A stretch of 64,000 nucleotides of DNA from NCBI GenBank assembly GCA_022823725.1, contig JAJEHL010000049.1, forward strand, positions 372,001-436,000, written 5' to 3'. A model generated the notes under the pieces. The model was not told the DNA's origin, made no database searches, and was given only the letters and a program-made list of their open reading frames with translations. Each line of letters starts with the position of its first letter. The stretch's first letter is position 1. Shown piece by piece: positions 30,286-39,834 of this stretch. A program made the position numbers and the translations under genes. Source of the DNA: Candidatus Latescibacterota bacterium. Its GTDB lineage: Bacteria > Latescibacterota > UBA2968.

Positions 30286-30370
30286 TCATTATGAGGAATC
30301 AAAAATTACAAAAAGGATCATGGCTTGTCAAGGTCAATTTTAGAAATTAAAAATTAACAAGGAGATTAGG

Positions 30371-32446
30371 GTGAGTGAGGAGGCATACACGCTTGCAATA
30401 GATATCGGCGGTACGTTTACAGATGTTGTGTTGAGAGATCACGCTTCGGGTATTTTGTCTGTAGCGAAGGTGTTGACGCAGTCTCCAGATCCTTCGGTCA
30501 GTGTGCTGAAAGGCGTGAAAGAGGTGCTCAATGGGGTATCGCCCGGTGCGATTGTCCGAGCGGTTCACGGCACGACGCTGGTGACGAATGCCCTGATTGA
30601 GCGCAGGGGGGCTAAGACCGGGCTGATTGCGACAGCGGGTTTTCGAGACGCGCTGGAAATAGGGCGGGAGGGGCGTTACGATATCTATGATTTGTTTTTG
30701 AAATTGCCCGAACCACTCGTTGAAAGGCGGTTGCGCGTTGAAGTGCGGGAGCGGCTGTACGCGCGTGGCGAGGTGATGACGCCATTAAATGAAGATGATG
30801 TGGTCAAAGCCTGCGAGGTGTTGCGCGAAGGCGGGGTGGATGCGGTCGCTATTGCATTTTTGCACGCTTATGTCAATCCCGATCACGAGCGTCGAGCAGA
30901 GGAAATTGTGCGTTCTCTTATGCCCGATGTAGGTATTTCGGTTTCGCACAGGGTTGCCGCCGAACTTCGAGAATTTGAGCGCACTTCCACGACTGTGGCA
31001 AATGCTTATGTGCAGCCTATGGTGGAAAAATATCTCGCGCGTTTGGAGGATGGATTGAAGGTGCTGGGGATTTTGGCACCGCTGCATATTATGCTTTCAA
31101 ACGGCGGGTCTTGTTCTGTGCAGACCGCGGTGCGTTTTCCCGTACGCCTCGTGGAATCCGGTCCATGCGGCGGCGCGCTTGCCGCGGCGCATTATGGCAA
31201 TCGGTCGGGGTATCGACAAATTCTCGCATTTGATATGGGGGGCACGACGGCAAAGGCCATTTTGAGCGAAAATGGATCGTTTCCAATTACGACTGAATCA
31301 GAGGTCGCACGGGTTTATCGCTTCAAGCGCGGTAGTGGGTTGCCCTTGCTCGTGCCCGTGCTCGATATGATCGAGATTGGAGCAGGTGGGGGCAGTATCG
31401 CGCATGCGAGTGAATTGGGTTTGCCCACGGTGGGACCGCAAAGTGCGGGGGCAGATCCCGGTCCTGCCTGTTATGCGCGTGGGGGGCAGTTGCCTACGGT
31501 GACGGATGCCGATCTCTTATTGGGCTATTTGAATGCCGGGTATTTTTTGGGCGGACAAATGGAGCTAAGTGTAGATTGCGCTGCGGATGCAGTTGATGAA
31601 TTTGCGCGATTTACCGGGCTGGACCGCGTGCGTGCCGCACAGGGGATTCACGATTTGGTGAATGAAAATATGGCCAATGCCGCGCGGGTTCACGCTGCAG
31701 AGCGCGGGATCGATTTGAATGGGTACGCGCTTGTTGCAACGGGGGGAGCTGGGCCTGTACACGCATGCGGCGTTGCGATGCGTTTGGGGATTGATCGGGT
31801 GATTGTGCCGCCAGCTGCGGGTGTTGGGTCGGCTTTTGGTTTGATGCTCGCGCCTATTGCTTTCGATTATGTGCGGAGTCTTGTGTCGCGGATTGCCGCG
31901 CTGGATCGCGAGGTTGTCAATAAGCTTTATGGAGAGATGGAAGACGAGGGACGCGCGCTCGTGCGAGAGGCTGGGATTGATGATTCTGAGATTCGCGTGG
32001 TACGCACGGCTGATATGCGATATGTGGGGCAGGGGCACGAGATAAGCGTTCCCGTGCCTTTGGGAAAACTCACTGAAAGTTCCGATGGCACGCTTCAAGC
32101 AGCTTTTGATGCGTCTTATAAAAAATTATACGGACGTCTGTGTGAGGGGGTTCCCGTTGAGGCCATTCACTGGCGGGTGACAGTTTCGGGTCCAGAGCCG
32201 GAAATTTGCGATGTTGCATCTGTTGGAGACGCAGGCGGTCAGGGGGTTGAGGGACAACGCGAAGTTCTTTTTTCGGAAGGGAAATACGGGACTGCGGTTT
32301 ACAGGCGAGACAAGCTCGGAAAGGGGGCTGTTTTGCAAGGTCCCGCTATTGTCGAGGAAGTTGAATCTACCACGGTATTGCCACCCGGATGGGTGTTGCA
32401 TGTCGATGATACGGGTAATCTGATTCTCATCAGGGAGGATGCATGA
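30371..32446 (+). CDS. Hydantoinase/oxoprolinase family protein, A subunit
   Basis: AIDIGGTFTDVVLRD, HGTTLVTNALIERRG, SGPCGGALAAAHYG, DMGGTTAKA; GTG start. Confidence 0.94.
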   Translation: MSEEAYTLAIDIGGTFTDVVLRDHASGILSVAKVLTQSPDPSVSVLKGVKEVLNGVSPGAIVRAVHGTTLVTNALIERRGAKTGLIATAGFRDALEIGREGRYDIYDLFLKLPEPLVERRLRVEVRERLYARGEVMTPLNEDDVVKACEVLREGGVDAVAIAFLHAYVNPDHERRAEEIVRSLMPDVGISVSHRVAAELREFERTSTTVANAYVQPMVEKYLARLEDGLKVLGILAPLHIMLSNGGSCSVQTAVRFPVRLVESGPCGGALAAAHYGNRSGYRQILAFDMGGTTAKAILSENGSFPITTESEVARVYRFKRGSGLPLLVPVLDMIEIGAGGGSIAHASELGLPTVGPQSAGADPGPACYARGGQLPTVTDADLLLGYLNAGYFLGGQMELSVDCAADAVDEFARFTGLDRVRAAQGIHDLVNENMANAARVHAAERGIDLNGYALVATGGAGPVHACGVAMRLGIDRVIVPPAAGVGSAFGLMLAPIAFDYVRSLVSRIAALDREVVNKLYGEMEDEGRALVREAGIDDSEIRVVRTADMRYVGQGHEISVPVPLGKLTESSDGTLQAAFDASYKKLYGRLCEGVPVEAIHWRVTVSGPEPEICDVASVGDAGGQGVEGQREVLFSEGKYGTAVYRRDKLGKGAVLQGPAIVEEVESTTVLPPGWVLHVDDTGNLILIREDA

Positions 32447-34146
32447 CGGGGCGCGAGATTGATGCTGTCGAATTAGAAGTTCTGTGGAATCGCCTCATTT
32501 CTATTGTGAATGAGCAGGCAGCAGCACTGATGCACGCTTCTTTTACAACGGTGGTGCGCGAGGCTGGCGATTTGTCTGCGGGGGTGTTTGACCGCGCGGG
32601 CAATATGCTGGCGCAAGCAGTGACGGGAACGCCGGGACATATCAATACAATGGCGAATTGCGTGCGGCATTTTGTGAAGGCGTATCCGATTGATACGCTG
32701 AAATCCGGCGATAGTTTGCTCACCAATGATCCGTGGCTGGGGTCGGGGCATTTGCACGATATTACAGTTGTTACGCCGGTTTTTTTTCGGGGCAGGGGTG
32801 TGGGGTGGTTTGCCAATACCTGCCATGCAATGGATATTGGTGGTCGCACGCTGGGAGCCGGTGCGCGTCAGGTGTATGAAGAGGGCCTGAATATCCCGAT
32901 TATGAAATTGTTTAGCGAAGGGGAGATCAATCGCGATTTGATCGCCATTGTGCGGGCAAATGTGCGCGAGCCTGATCAGGTCGTCGGCGATTTGTACGCG
33001 CAGCAGGCGGGGAATGATGTGGGAGCTGTCAAGTTGCTTCAGGCGCTGGAACATTACGATCTTGTGGATATCGAAGGGTTATCGACGCTGATTTTGGACC
33101 GGTCAGAAGCGGCGACCCGAGAGGCGATTTCGGAGATTGCAAATGGCGTTTATGAGGATGAGGTAAAACTCGATGGATACGACAAGCCGCTGGTTATTCG
33201 CGCAAAAGTTATTGTCGAAGATCGCAGTTTAATTGTCGATTATACGGGCACGTCGCCACAGGTGGATCGCGGGATCAATGTGGTGTACAATTATACGCAT
33301 GCCTATACGACTTATCCCTTGAAATGCGCCATTAGTCCGCATATTCCAAATAATGAGGGTAGTTTTCGGCCCATAACAGTTACGGCACCCGAGGGATGTA
33401 TCTTAAATGCGCAATTTCCGTGTGCTGTGGGCGCGCGGCATCTGGTTGGGCATTTTCTTTCGCAACCGCTGTTCGGTGCGCTTTCTCAGGCGATTCCCGA
33501 TCGCGTGATTGCCGATGGATCGGCTGGGCTTTGGAATACGCAGTTGGAGGGGATAGGTCGCACGGGTGAACGCTTTGCGTATATCTTCTTTTCCGCAGGG
33601 GGTATGGGCGCGCGTCCCGGCGATGATGGGATTTCGGCGACGGCTTTTCCCAGTGGGATTAAGGGCGTGCCCGCCGAAGCGATTGAGTCCGTATCGCCAG
33701 TGATTATGCATAGGCGCGCGTTGATTCCCGATTCTGGCGGTGCGGGTACTTTTCGAGGTGGCCTGGGGCAGGAGATGGTGTTGTCTGTTGACTCTGATTA
33801 TCCCGCGCTGCATTCGTGTATGTACGATCGCACGCGCTATGCGCCGCGCGGTTTTTTGGGGGGGCGCGATGGCAGGTGTGGCGAACTTTTTTTGTCGGAT
33901 GGTACTGTTCTGCCGCCAAAGGGGCGCTATGATCTCCAACCCGGGCAGTCGGTGACGTTGCGTATTCCGGGTGGTGGGGGCTATGGGTCGCCTTTTGAAC
34001 GCGATCCCAAAAGGGTGCTGGAGGATGTCGTACAGGAGCGGCTATCGATTGAAGCTGCGCGAGACGCTTATGGCGTGGCAATTACGGTTGATTTCGAGGT
34101 GGATGTTGAGGAGACCGCTGTTTTGAGGCAAAAAATAAATGAATAA
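32443..34146 (+). CDS. Hydantoinase B/oxoprolinase family protein
   Basis: NRLISIVNEQAAALMHASFTTVVREAGDLSAGVFD, TNDPWLGSGHLHDI, GGGGYGSPFERDP. Confidence 0.94.
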   Translation: MTGREIDAVELEVLWNRLISIVNEQAAALMHASFTTVVREAGDLSAGVFDRAGNMLAQAVTGTPGHINTMANCVRHFVKAYPIDTLKSGDSLLTNDPWLGSGHLHDITVVTPVFFRGRGVGWFANTCHAMDIGGRTLGAGARQVYEEGLNIPIMKLFSEGEINRDLIAIVRANVREPDQVVGDLYAQQAGNDVGAVKLLQALEHYDLVDIEGLSTLILDRSEAATREAISEIANGVYEDEVKLDGYDKPLVIRAKVIVEDRSLIVDYTGTSPQVDRGINVVYNYTHAYTTYPLKCAISPHIPNNEGSFRPITVTAPEGCILNAQFPCAVGARHLVGHFLSQPLFGALSQAIPDRVIADGSAGLWNTQLEGIGRTGERFAYIFFSAGGMGARPGDDGISATAFPSGIKGVPAEAIESVSPVIMHRRALIPDSGGAGTFRGGLGQEMVLSVDSDYPALHSCMYDRTRYAPRGFLGGRDGRCGELFLSDGTVLPPKGRYDLQPGQSVTLRIPGGGGYGSPFERDPKRVLEDVVQERLSIEAARDAYGVAITVDFEVDVEETAVLRQKINE

Positions 34147-35923
34147 AGAAAAGAACCAAACATATTCTCCCGTGGCATTGTGGCTGGCGTGGAAGCGCAT
34201 TTTTGTTTTTGCCCGGCCATACTTGTTGCGGCTCGTTCTGGGGCTGGTGTTTACCGCGTTTTCCACAGGTGTTTGGCTGCTGATTCCACTGGGCTTGCGG
34301 TCACTTTTGGACTCTGTGTTTGAGCAGGGCGACCGACACCAGTTGGATTTGCTGGCGCTTGGCATGCTGGTGCTGTTTGTGCTACAGTCGCTTTTGCATG
34401 TGGGCAGTCATTACTGGATTTCCTGGGTGGGTGAGCGCGTGGTGACGGATCTGAGGAAGAAGGTTTACGCGCATTTGCACCTTTTGGGACTTCGCTTTTA
34501 TGCCGATCACAGGTTGGGCGAACTCATGTCGCGGTTGACCAATGATGTGGGGGCTATCAGAAATGCCGCGACGGGTGCTGTTTCGCAGGTTTTGATGACG
34601 GGGATTATGACGGTTGGTTCTGTGGGGGCTATGGTTGTTCTCAATTGGCGATTGAGTCTGGTGGTGTTTGCCGCTGTGCCAGTTGCCGCTGTGGGCGCGC
34701 GCTATTTTGGACAGCGCATCCGCGAGTTGTCTCGTAAGGTGCAGGATCGGTTGGGCGATACGACTGCGATTGCCGAAGAAGCCCTATCGGCTGTGCGGGT
34801 TGTCAAGGCGTTTGCACGCGAAGTTTTTGAGGTGAATCGGTTTGGCGAGGCGAACGAAGATTTGTTTCGTACGTCGCGCTATCGCGTGATTATGGAAGCG
34901 GTTTTTTCGGCTTGTATCGCATTTCTTTTTATGCTGGCGCTGGTGGTGATTTTCTGGTATGGGGGCACAGAGGTGCTGGCCGGGCGCTTGTCGGCGGGCG
35001 ATCTGGTGGCGTTTATTTTTTACGCGATGAATATTGCCCGGTCTGTTATGGGGATTACGCGCCTTTATGCGTCCCTAAATTCTGCTGTGGGGGCGTCAGA
35101 ACACATTTTTGAGTTGCTGGAGACGCGACCGGAGATTGCCGATAGCGAGGGTGTATTTCCGATTGCGGATGTTCGCGGCGCCGTGGCGTTTGATGATGTG
35201 TGGTTTGGATACCAGTCCGACCGACCGGTGCTCAAAGGGATTTCGTTTGAGACCTTGCCCGGGCAGACGATAGCACTTGTGGGGGCGAGTGGCGCGGGCA
35301 AGACGACGCTGATGAATCTGATTCCGAGATTTTACGATGCGACCTCTGGGGTTGTGCGCGTGGATGGCGTGGATGTGCGCGATGTGCAGATTGTATCGCT
35401 ACGCGAACAGATCGCGCTGGTATCACAGGACGTGGATTTGTTCGGTACTTCCATTGGTGAAAATATCCGATACGGGCGATTGGATGCGACGGATGATGAG
35501 GTCGAACAGGCAGCCCGAGATGCGAATGCCCATGATTTTATTGTGGAATTGCCCGATGGATACGGCGCGCTGGTTGGGGAAAAGGGCGTGAAATTGAGCG
35601 GGGGACAGCGGCAGAGGGTTGCGATTGCGCGTGCTCTGTTGAGAGACGCACGCATTTTGTTGCTGGATGAGGCCACTTCATCGCTGGATTCGGCTTCTGA
35701 GGTACAGGTGCAACAGGCATTGGAACGATTGATGGCGGGGCGCACGACGTTTATTATTGCGCATCGGTTGTCAACAGTGCAACATGCGGATTGCATTCTG
35801 GTGCTGGACCAGGGTGAGATCGCTCAGCGCGGAACGCATGAGGCGTTGTTTGATAGGGGTGGACTTTATCGCGAGTTGTGCGATTTGCAATTTCGGAATA
35901 TGGAAAAAAACAAGGTTATCTGA
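34139..35923 (+). CDS. ABC transporter, permease-ATPase (canonical, probably homodimeric exporter)
   Basis: GASGAGKTT, LSGGQRQRVAIARAL, ILLLDEATSSLDS. Confidence 0.94.
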   Translation: MNKEKNQTYSPVALWLAWKRIFVFARPYLLRLVLGLVFTAFSTGVWLLIPLGLRSLLDSVFEQGDRHQLDLLALGMLVLFVLQSLLHVGSHYWISWVGERVVTDLRKKVYAHLHLLGLRFYADHRLGELMSRLTNDVGAIRNAATGAVSQVLMTGIMTVGSVGAMVVLNWRLSLVVFAAVPVAAVGARYFGQRIRELSRKVQDRLGDTTAIAEEALSAVRVVKAFAREVFEVNRFGEANEDLFRTSRYRVIMEAVFSACIAFLFMLALVVIFWYGGTEVLAGRLSAGDLVAFIFYAMNIARSVMGITRLYASLNSAVGASEHIFELLETRPEIADSEGVFPIADVRGAVAFDDVWFGYQSDRPVLKGISFETLPGQTIALVGASGAGKTTLMNLIPRFYDATSGVVRVDGVDVRDVQIVSLREQIALVSQDVDLFGTSIGENIRYGRLDATDDEVEQAARDANAHDFIVELPDGYGALVGEKGVKLSGGQRQRVAIARALLRDARILLLDEATSSLDSASEVQVQQALERLMAGRTTFIIAHRLSTVQHADCILVLDQGEIAQRGTHEALFDRGGLYRELCDLQFRNMEKNKVI

Positions 35924-37463
35924 TCGTTGTTATCTGGATCTGGTCAATCTGCTGGTGCAGGTCTTGCACTGTCGGATAAATTTGCTTGTGTACGCGGTTG
36001 TAAATTGTGTTGTAGAGCGCGACCTGATCGGGGATGGGGTGAACGGTCTGCATAGGGATGTCAAGCGTGTGCAGGGCATCGGCGACGTTCGCGTAAACAC
36101 CTGTGCCCAATCCCGCGAGCACTGCCGCTCCCAGAGCCGTTGCTTCATCCATTTCGGCCAGAGCGATGGGTCGGTTCAGAACGGTGGCTTTGATTTGCAT
36201 GAGGAGTCGATTGCGGATGCCGCCGCCGATTGCGACAACATTTTTTGTTTCGGGCACGCCGGGATGAGATTTGGACGCGTCGATGATGTGGCGCATTTCC
36301 ATAGATAGACCTTCGAGGATTGCGCGAAAGAGCGTGCCGCGATTGACATCGGGGGTCAGGCCAATAAATGTCCCGCGCGCTATGGCTTCTGCATGGGGTG
36401 GGTTGGTAAAGCGCAGTTGTGGGAGAAAGCCGACACCCAGACTGCCGGGGGGCGATTCGCTGGCTTCGGAAATTAAGGTTTTATAGTCTGCGCCTTCGCC
36501 AAATAAACTGCGGAACCACTCAATGCTCGCACCACTTGTGAATAATCCGCCGAGGAAATAATATTGGTCGGGTGCGACATGTGCGCCTATGGTGAAGTTC
36601 TGGCGGCCTATTTGCGGGTCTGTAAGCGGTTGGGAAATGGGCAGGCAAATGGCTTCTGCAGTGCCCAAAGAATTGAGCATTGTTCCCGGCTCGGTAACGC
36701 CAACGCCAAGTGCGCCGCAAATGTGGTCGTGTCCTCCAGCGCATATTCGCGTGTGCAAGGGCAGGCCGATTTCGCGTGCGATATCGGGAAGGATGGGACC
36801 CAGGTCTGTTCCAGCAGTGCAAAGTGGCGCGAAGATATTTGGAGAAAGATGGAGTTCGTTGAGGATATCGTCTGCCCATTGCCATCTGTGTAGGTCAAAG
36901 GCAAGGGTGCGAGAGGCGAGGGAATAGTCGGTGGCGGGTGTGCCCGATAGTCGGAAGGCAATATAATCGGCGGTGTTGAGCCAGGTCTCGGTTCGCGCAA
37001 AGGCTTCGGGCTGATGTTCGCGTATCCAGAGGATTTTGCACAGGCCAGAAATAGGTTGTAGTGGAAGCCCTGTAAGCGAGAAGAGTTTGTCTCGATCAAA
37101 GGTTTTTTGTAATTGTTCGCATTGCGGGCGGGTACGCTGGTCAAACCACGCAATTGCATGGCCAGTTGGATTTCCGCGTTTGTCGATTGGGACGCCTGTT
37201 TCTCCAATGCTCGCGGCGGCTATGCCGGTGATGTTGGTGGGGTTGTCGATTTGTGCAACAGTATCTTTCAGGACGCCGCACACGGTTTCCCAGAGTTCAT
37301 CGGGTTTGTAATACGCCCATTCTGGCTGTGGATGGTGCGTGGGCGTTTTGGCCTGTGCGCGGGCGATTTCGCGACCTCGAGGGTCGAAGATCAAGGCTTT
37401 GATGTTGGTGGTTCCAACATCGATGCCGATGAGTAAAGGGTCGGAGGATGATTTTGTGTTCAT
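35916..37463 (-). CDS. FGGY-family carbohydrate kinase (xylulokinase-like)
   Basis: LIGIDVGTTNIKALIFD, AIAWFDQRT, ICAGGHDHICGALGVG, VVAIGGGIRNRLLMQIKA. Confidence 0.92.
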   Translation of the reverse strand: MNTKSSSDPLLIGIDVGTTNIKALIFDPRGREIARAQAKTPTHHPQPEWAYYKPDELWETVCGVLKDTVAQIDNPTNITGIAAASIGETGVPIDKRGNPTGHAIAWFDQRTRPQCEQLQKTFDRDKLFSLTGLPLQPISGLCKILWIREHQPEAFARTETWLNTADYIAFRLSGTPATDYSLASRTLAFDLHRWQWADDILNELHLSPNIFAPLCTAGTDLGPILPDIAREIGLPLHTRICAGGHDHICGALGVGVTEPGTMLNSLGTAEAICLPISQPLTDPQIGRQNFTIGAHVAPDQYYFLGGLFTSGASIEWFRSLFGEGADYKTLISEASESPPGSLGVGFLPQLRFTNPPHAEAIARGTFIGLTPDVNRGTLFRAILEGLSMEMRHIIDASKSHPGVPETKNVVAIGGGIRNRLLMQIKATVLNRPIALAEMDEATALGAAVLAGLGTGVYANVADALHTLDIPMQTVHPIPDQVALYNTIYNRVHKQIYPTVQDLHQQIDQIQITTIR

Positions 37464-37568
37464 GGCTGGCTCTTTTTTCTGATGGTAGGGTGAGTTGACG
37501 TTATATTATACTGAAGCATTTCAGTTGTCAAAGACAAATAGATGGTTTACCAGAGGAGGAGTGGTGAG

Positions 37569-38468
37569 ATGGATAAAATTGGATTTGTCGGTTTGGGGAT
37601 TATGGGCAAGCCTATGTGCCACAATCTATTGAAGGCTGGTTTTGATGTGACGTTTTATGCGCGGCGGGACGAGATTGTGGCCGAGATGGAGGGTGCGGGG
37701 GCGACTTTTGTGCCTTCGTCACAGGCGGTGGGCGAGGCAGCGGATATTATTGTTACGATTGTGACGGCTGATCCCGAGGTGCGCGAGGTCATTTTGGGCG
37801 ATGAGGGCGTTTTGGCCGGGGCGTCTGATGGCGATCTCATTGTGGATATGAGCACGATTTCGCCGTTGACGATTCAAGATGTGGCAGAACAGGCATCGCA
37901 AAAAGGGGTTCGCGTGATGGATGCGCCGGTAAGCGGTGGCGATATTGGGGCGATTAACGGTACGCTGACTATTATTGCGGGCGGGGCAAAGGCCGATTTT
38001 GATCGTTGTGAGGGGATTTTTGATGCGATGGGTAATAGTGAGAATATTTTTCATGTGGGGGATGTTGGCGTGGGGCAAACGGTTAAAATTGTCAATCAGT
38101 TGCTCGGCGGTATTACGATGGCGGCGATTGCAGAGGGGCTTACATTGGGTGTTAAAGCGGGTGCTGATCCCGAGGTGATGCGGCAGGTGATTAGCGTGAG
38201 TTCGGGCAATTCGTCGGCTTTTCAGGCGCGCGTCGCGGATTTTGTGTTTAAGGATGAGTACGCACCGGGGTTTATGCTCGATTTGATGAAGAAGGATATC
38301 GGTATCGGCGTGGAGATGGGGCGCGCGATGAATGTGCCCGTGCCCCTGGGAGCCGTGGCTTATCAAATGTATGCGGCCGCCAGTAGCCTGGGTGCTGGCG
38401 CACTCGATTTTTCAGCCGTGACAAAGACTATTGAGACGCTGTCTGGTATCAAGATCAGCGATGCATGA
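37569..38468 (+). CDS. NAD(P)-dependent beta-hydroxyacid dehydrogenase (2-hydroxy-3-oxopropionate reductase-like)
   Basis: IGFVGLGIMGKPMCHNLLKAGF, DAPVSGGDIGAINGTLTIIAGG, VKIVNQLLGG. Confidence 0.93.
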   Translation: MDKIGFVGLGIMGKPMCHNLLKAGFDVTFYARRDEIVAEMEGAGATFVPSSQAVGEAADIIVTIVTADPEVREVILGDEGVLAGASDGDLIVDMSTISPLTIQDVAEQASQKGVRVMDAPVSGGDIGAINGTLTIIAGGAKADFDRCEGIFDAMGNSENIFHVGDVGVGQTVKIVNQLLGGITMAAIAEGLTLGVKAGADPEVMRQVISVSSGNSSAFQARVADFVFKDEYAPGFMLDLMKKDIGIGVEMGRAMNVPVPLGAVAYQMYAAASSLGAGALDFSAVTKTIETLSGIKISDA

Positions 38469-38577
38469 GTGATTACTCCCAACGATAGAGCATTTGGGAC
38501 TTACGGGCTATTTAAAGACTGGACAGGAGGCACTGTCTTAATTATTTTTTTCAAATAAGAGAGAAGAGCTTTGGTAA

Positions 38578-38865
38578 ATGAAACGATATGAAATCCCTTA
38601 TCCGGTTTCTGCTTATACCTTTCCTCACGAAGCCCTTATTCATCAGGTGCGTTTTGATGATGTGTATATTCATATCGAATTAACGGATGGGCGTATTCTT
38701 TCGGTGCCTCTGAAATGGATTCCGACGCTTTATCACGCATCGTCCGATGAACGCGAAAAGTATGAGATCTCTCCAGGCCGCACAGAACTCTTATGGGATC
38801 CAGATAAGTGTGCTATTAACGATGAACTCCGTATTGTGGACTATCTCGGTTCTGGTAGAGAATGA
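38578..38865 (+). CDS. DUF2442-like small protein
   Basis: VRFDDVYIHIELTDGRILSVPLKWIPTLYHASSDEREKYEISPGRTELLWDPDKCAINDELRIVDYL. Confidence 0.65.
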   Translation: MKRYEIPYPVSAYTFPHEALIHQVRFDDVYIHIELTDGRILSVPLKWIPTLYHASSDEREKYEISPGRTELLWDPDKCAINDELRIVDYLGSGRE

Positions 38866-38883
38866 AAGTGAAGAGAGGGTGTT

Positions 38884-39834
38884 TTGCGTAGATTCATACA
38901 GGCTGTTTCAGAACGCAGCCAAAGGGCATTTGTCTTTCTTGTAGAAGAAGTTGGCATGTCCCGGTATATTGCGTTCTTCGCTGGTGTGGTCATCGTCTTT
39001 GGACTTTTGTACAGGTACCTTACTCCTCAAGGTAACGGTATCGGACAAAATTCCACACCGCTTTCCGATGTTACATTTCTTGAAAGCATATATTTCAGTA
39101 TCATCACTATCTCCTCTTTGGGATACGGCGACATGCATCCGATGGGATACTCAAAAGCATTCGCCTGTATAGAAGTCCTTATGGGACTTGCGATGATAGG
39201 CATCATGATCGCTAAAGTGACTTCGCGCCGCCTGTCATATTATGTTTCGCGTCTTTTCAGTTTCGATGCCCAAAAACGTCTTGACGATATCGCCGCAAAA
39301 TTCGATGTTTCTTATGGCGATTTTGAAGAAATAATGGCCTATCAGACGCCTGCAGAAGATAAGAGCACATCTATCCCCCGCTTTCGGGAAATTATCAATG
39401 CATTCCAATTAAGATGTGCCGCATTGTGTGATTACTTTTCAGACGAAATGGCGCAAAGCAACTACTTCCATATTGCGCCAGTCGGCGCAGTCCTGGGAGT
39501 TGGTAATGCCGTTGACCGCGCATTTTTTCGACTTGCCCAACTCATCACGGGATTGTCTGGACAAGCGAGAGATGAAATACTTGATGGACGTACCAGACAA
39601 AGAATTTCTGATGCAATTGACTCACAAAAAAAGGTTTGCGACCTGGTTCGGAAAAATGCGAATGATCAGGGCACGTTAGCTATATTCGAGCGCATTAAGG
39701 AGATCTGTGAAAATCTACCAGAAAGTTATTACGAGATTCCCGAAGAAGAAGAACAGCCCAACCAAGTCCTACAAGGCTCTGACGAACCACAAGAATTTTC
39801 GGAGGTAGAAAATGAGCATACCGATTCCCCCTAA
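38884..39834 (+). CDS. 2-TM potassium-type ion channel with alpha-helical C-terminal cytoplasmic domain
   Basis: TM1 YIAFFAGVVIVFGLLYRYL; pore TFLESIYFSIITISSLGYGDMHPMGY; TM2 VLMGLAMIGIMIAKV; about 200-aa C-terminus without a visible RCK Rossmann motif. TTG start. Confidence 0.82.
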   Translation: MRRFIQAVSERSQRAFVFLVEEVGMSRYIAFFAGVVIVFGLLYRYLTPQGNGIGQNSTPLSDVTFLESIYFSIITISSLGYGDMHPMGYSKAFACIEVLMGLAMIGIMIAKVTSRRLSYYVSRLFSFDAQKRLDDIAAKFDVSYGDFEEIMAYQTPAEDKSTSIPRFREIINAFQLRCAALCDYFSDEMAQSNYFHIAPVGAVLGVGNAVDRAFFRLAQLITGLSGQARDEILDGRTRQRISDAIDSQKKVCDLVRKNANDQGTLAIFERIKEICENLPESYYEIPEEEEQPNQVLQGSDEPQEFSEVENEHTDSP

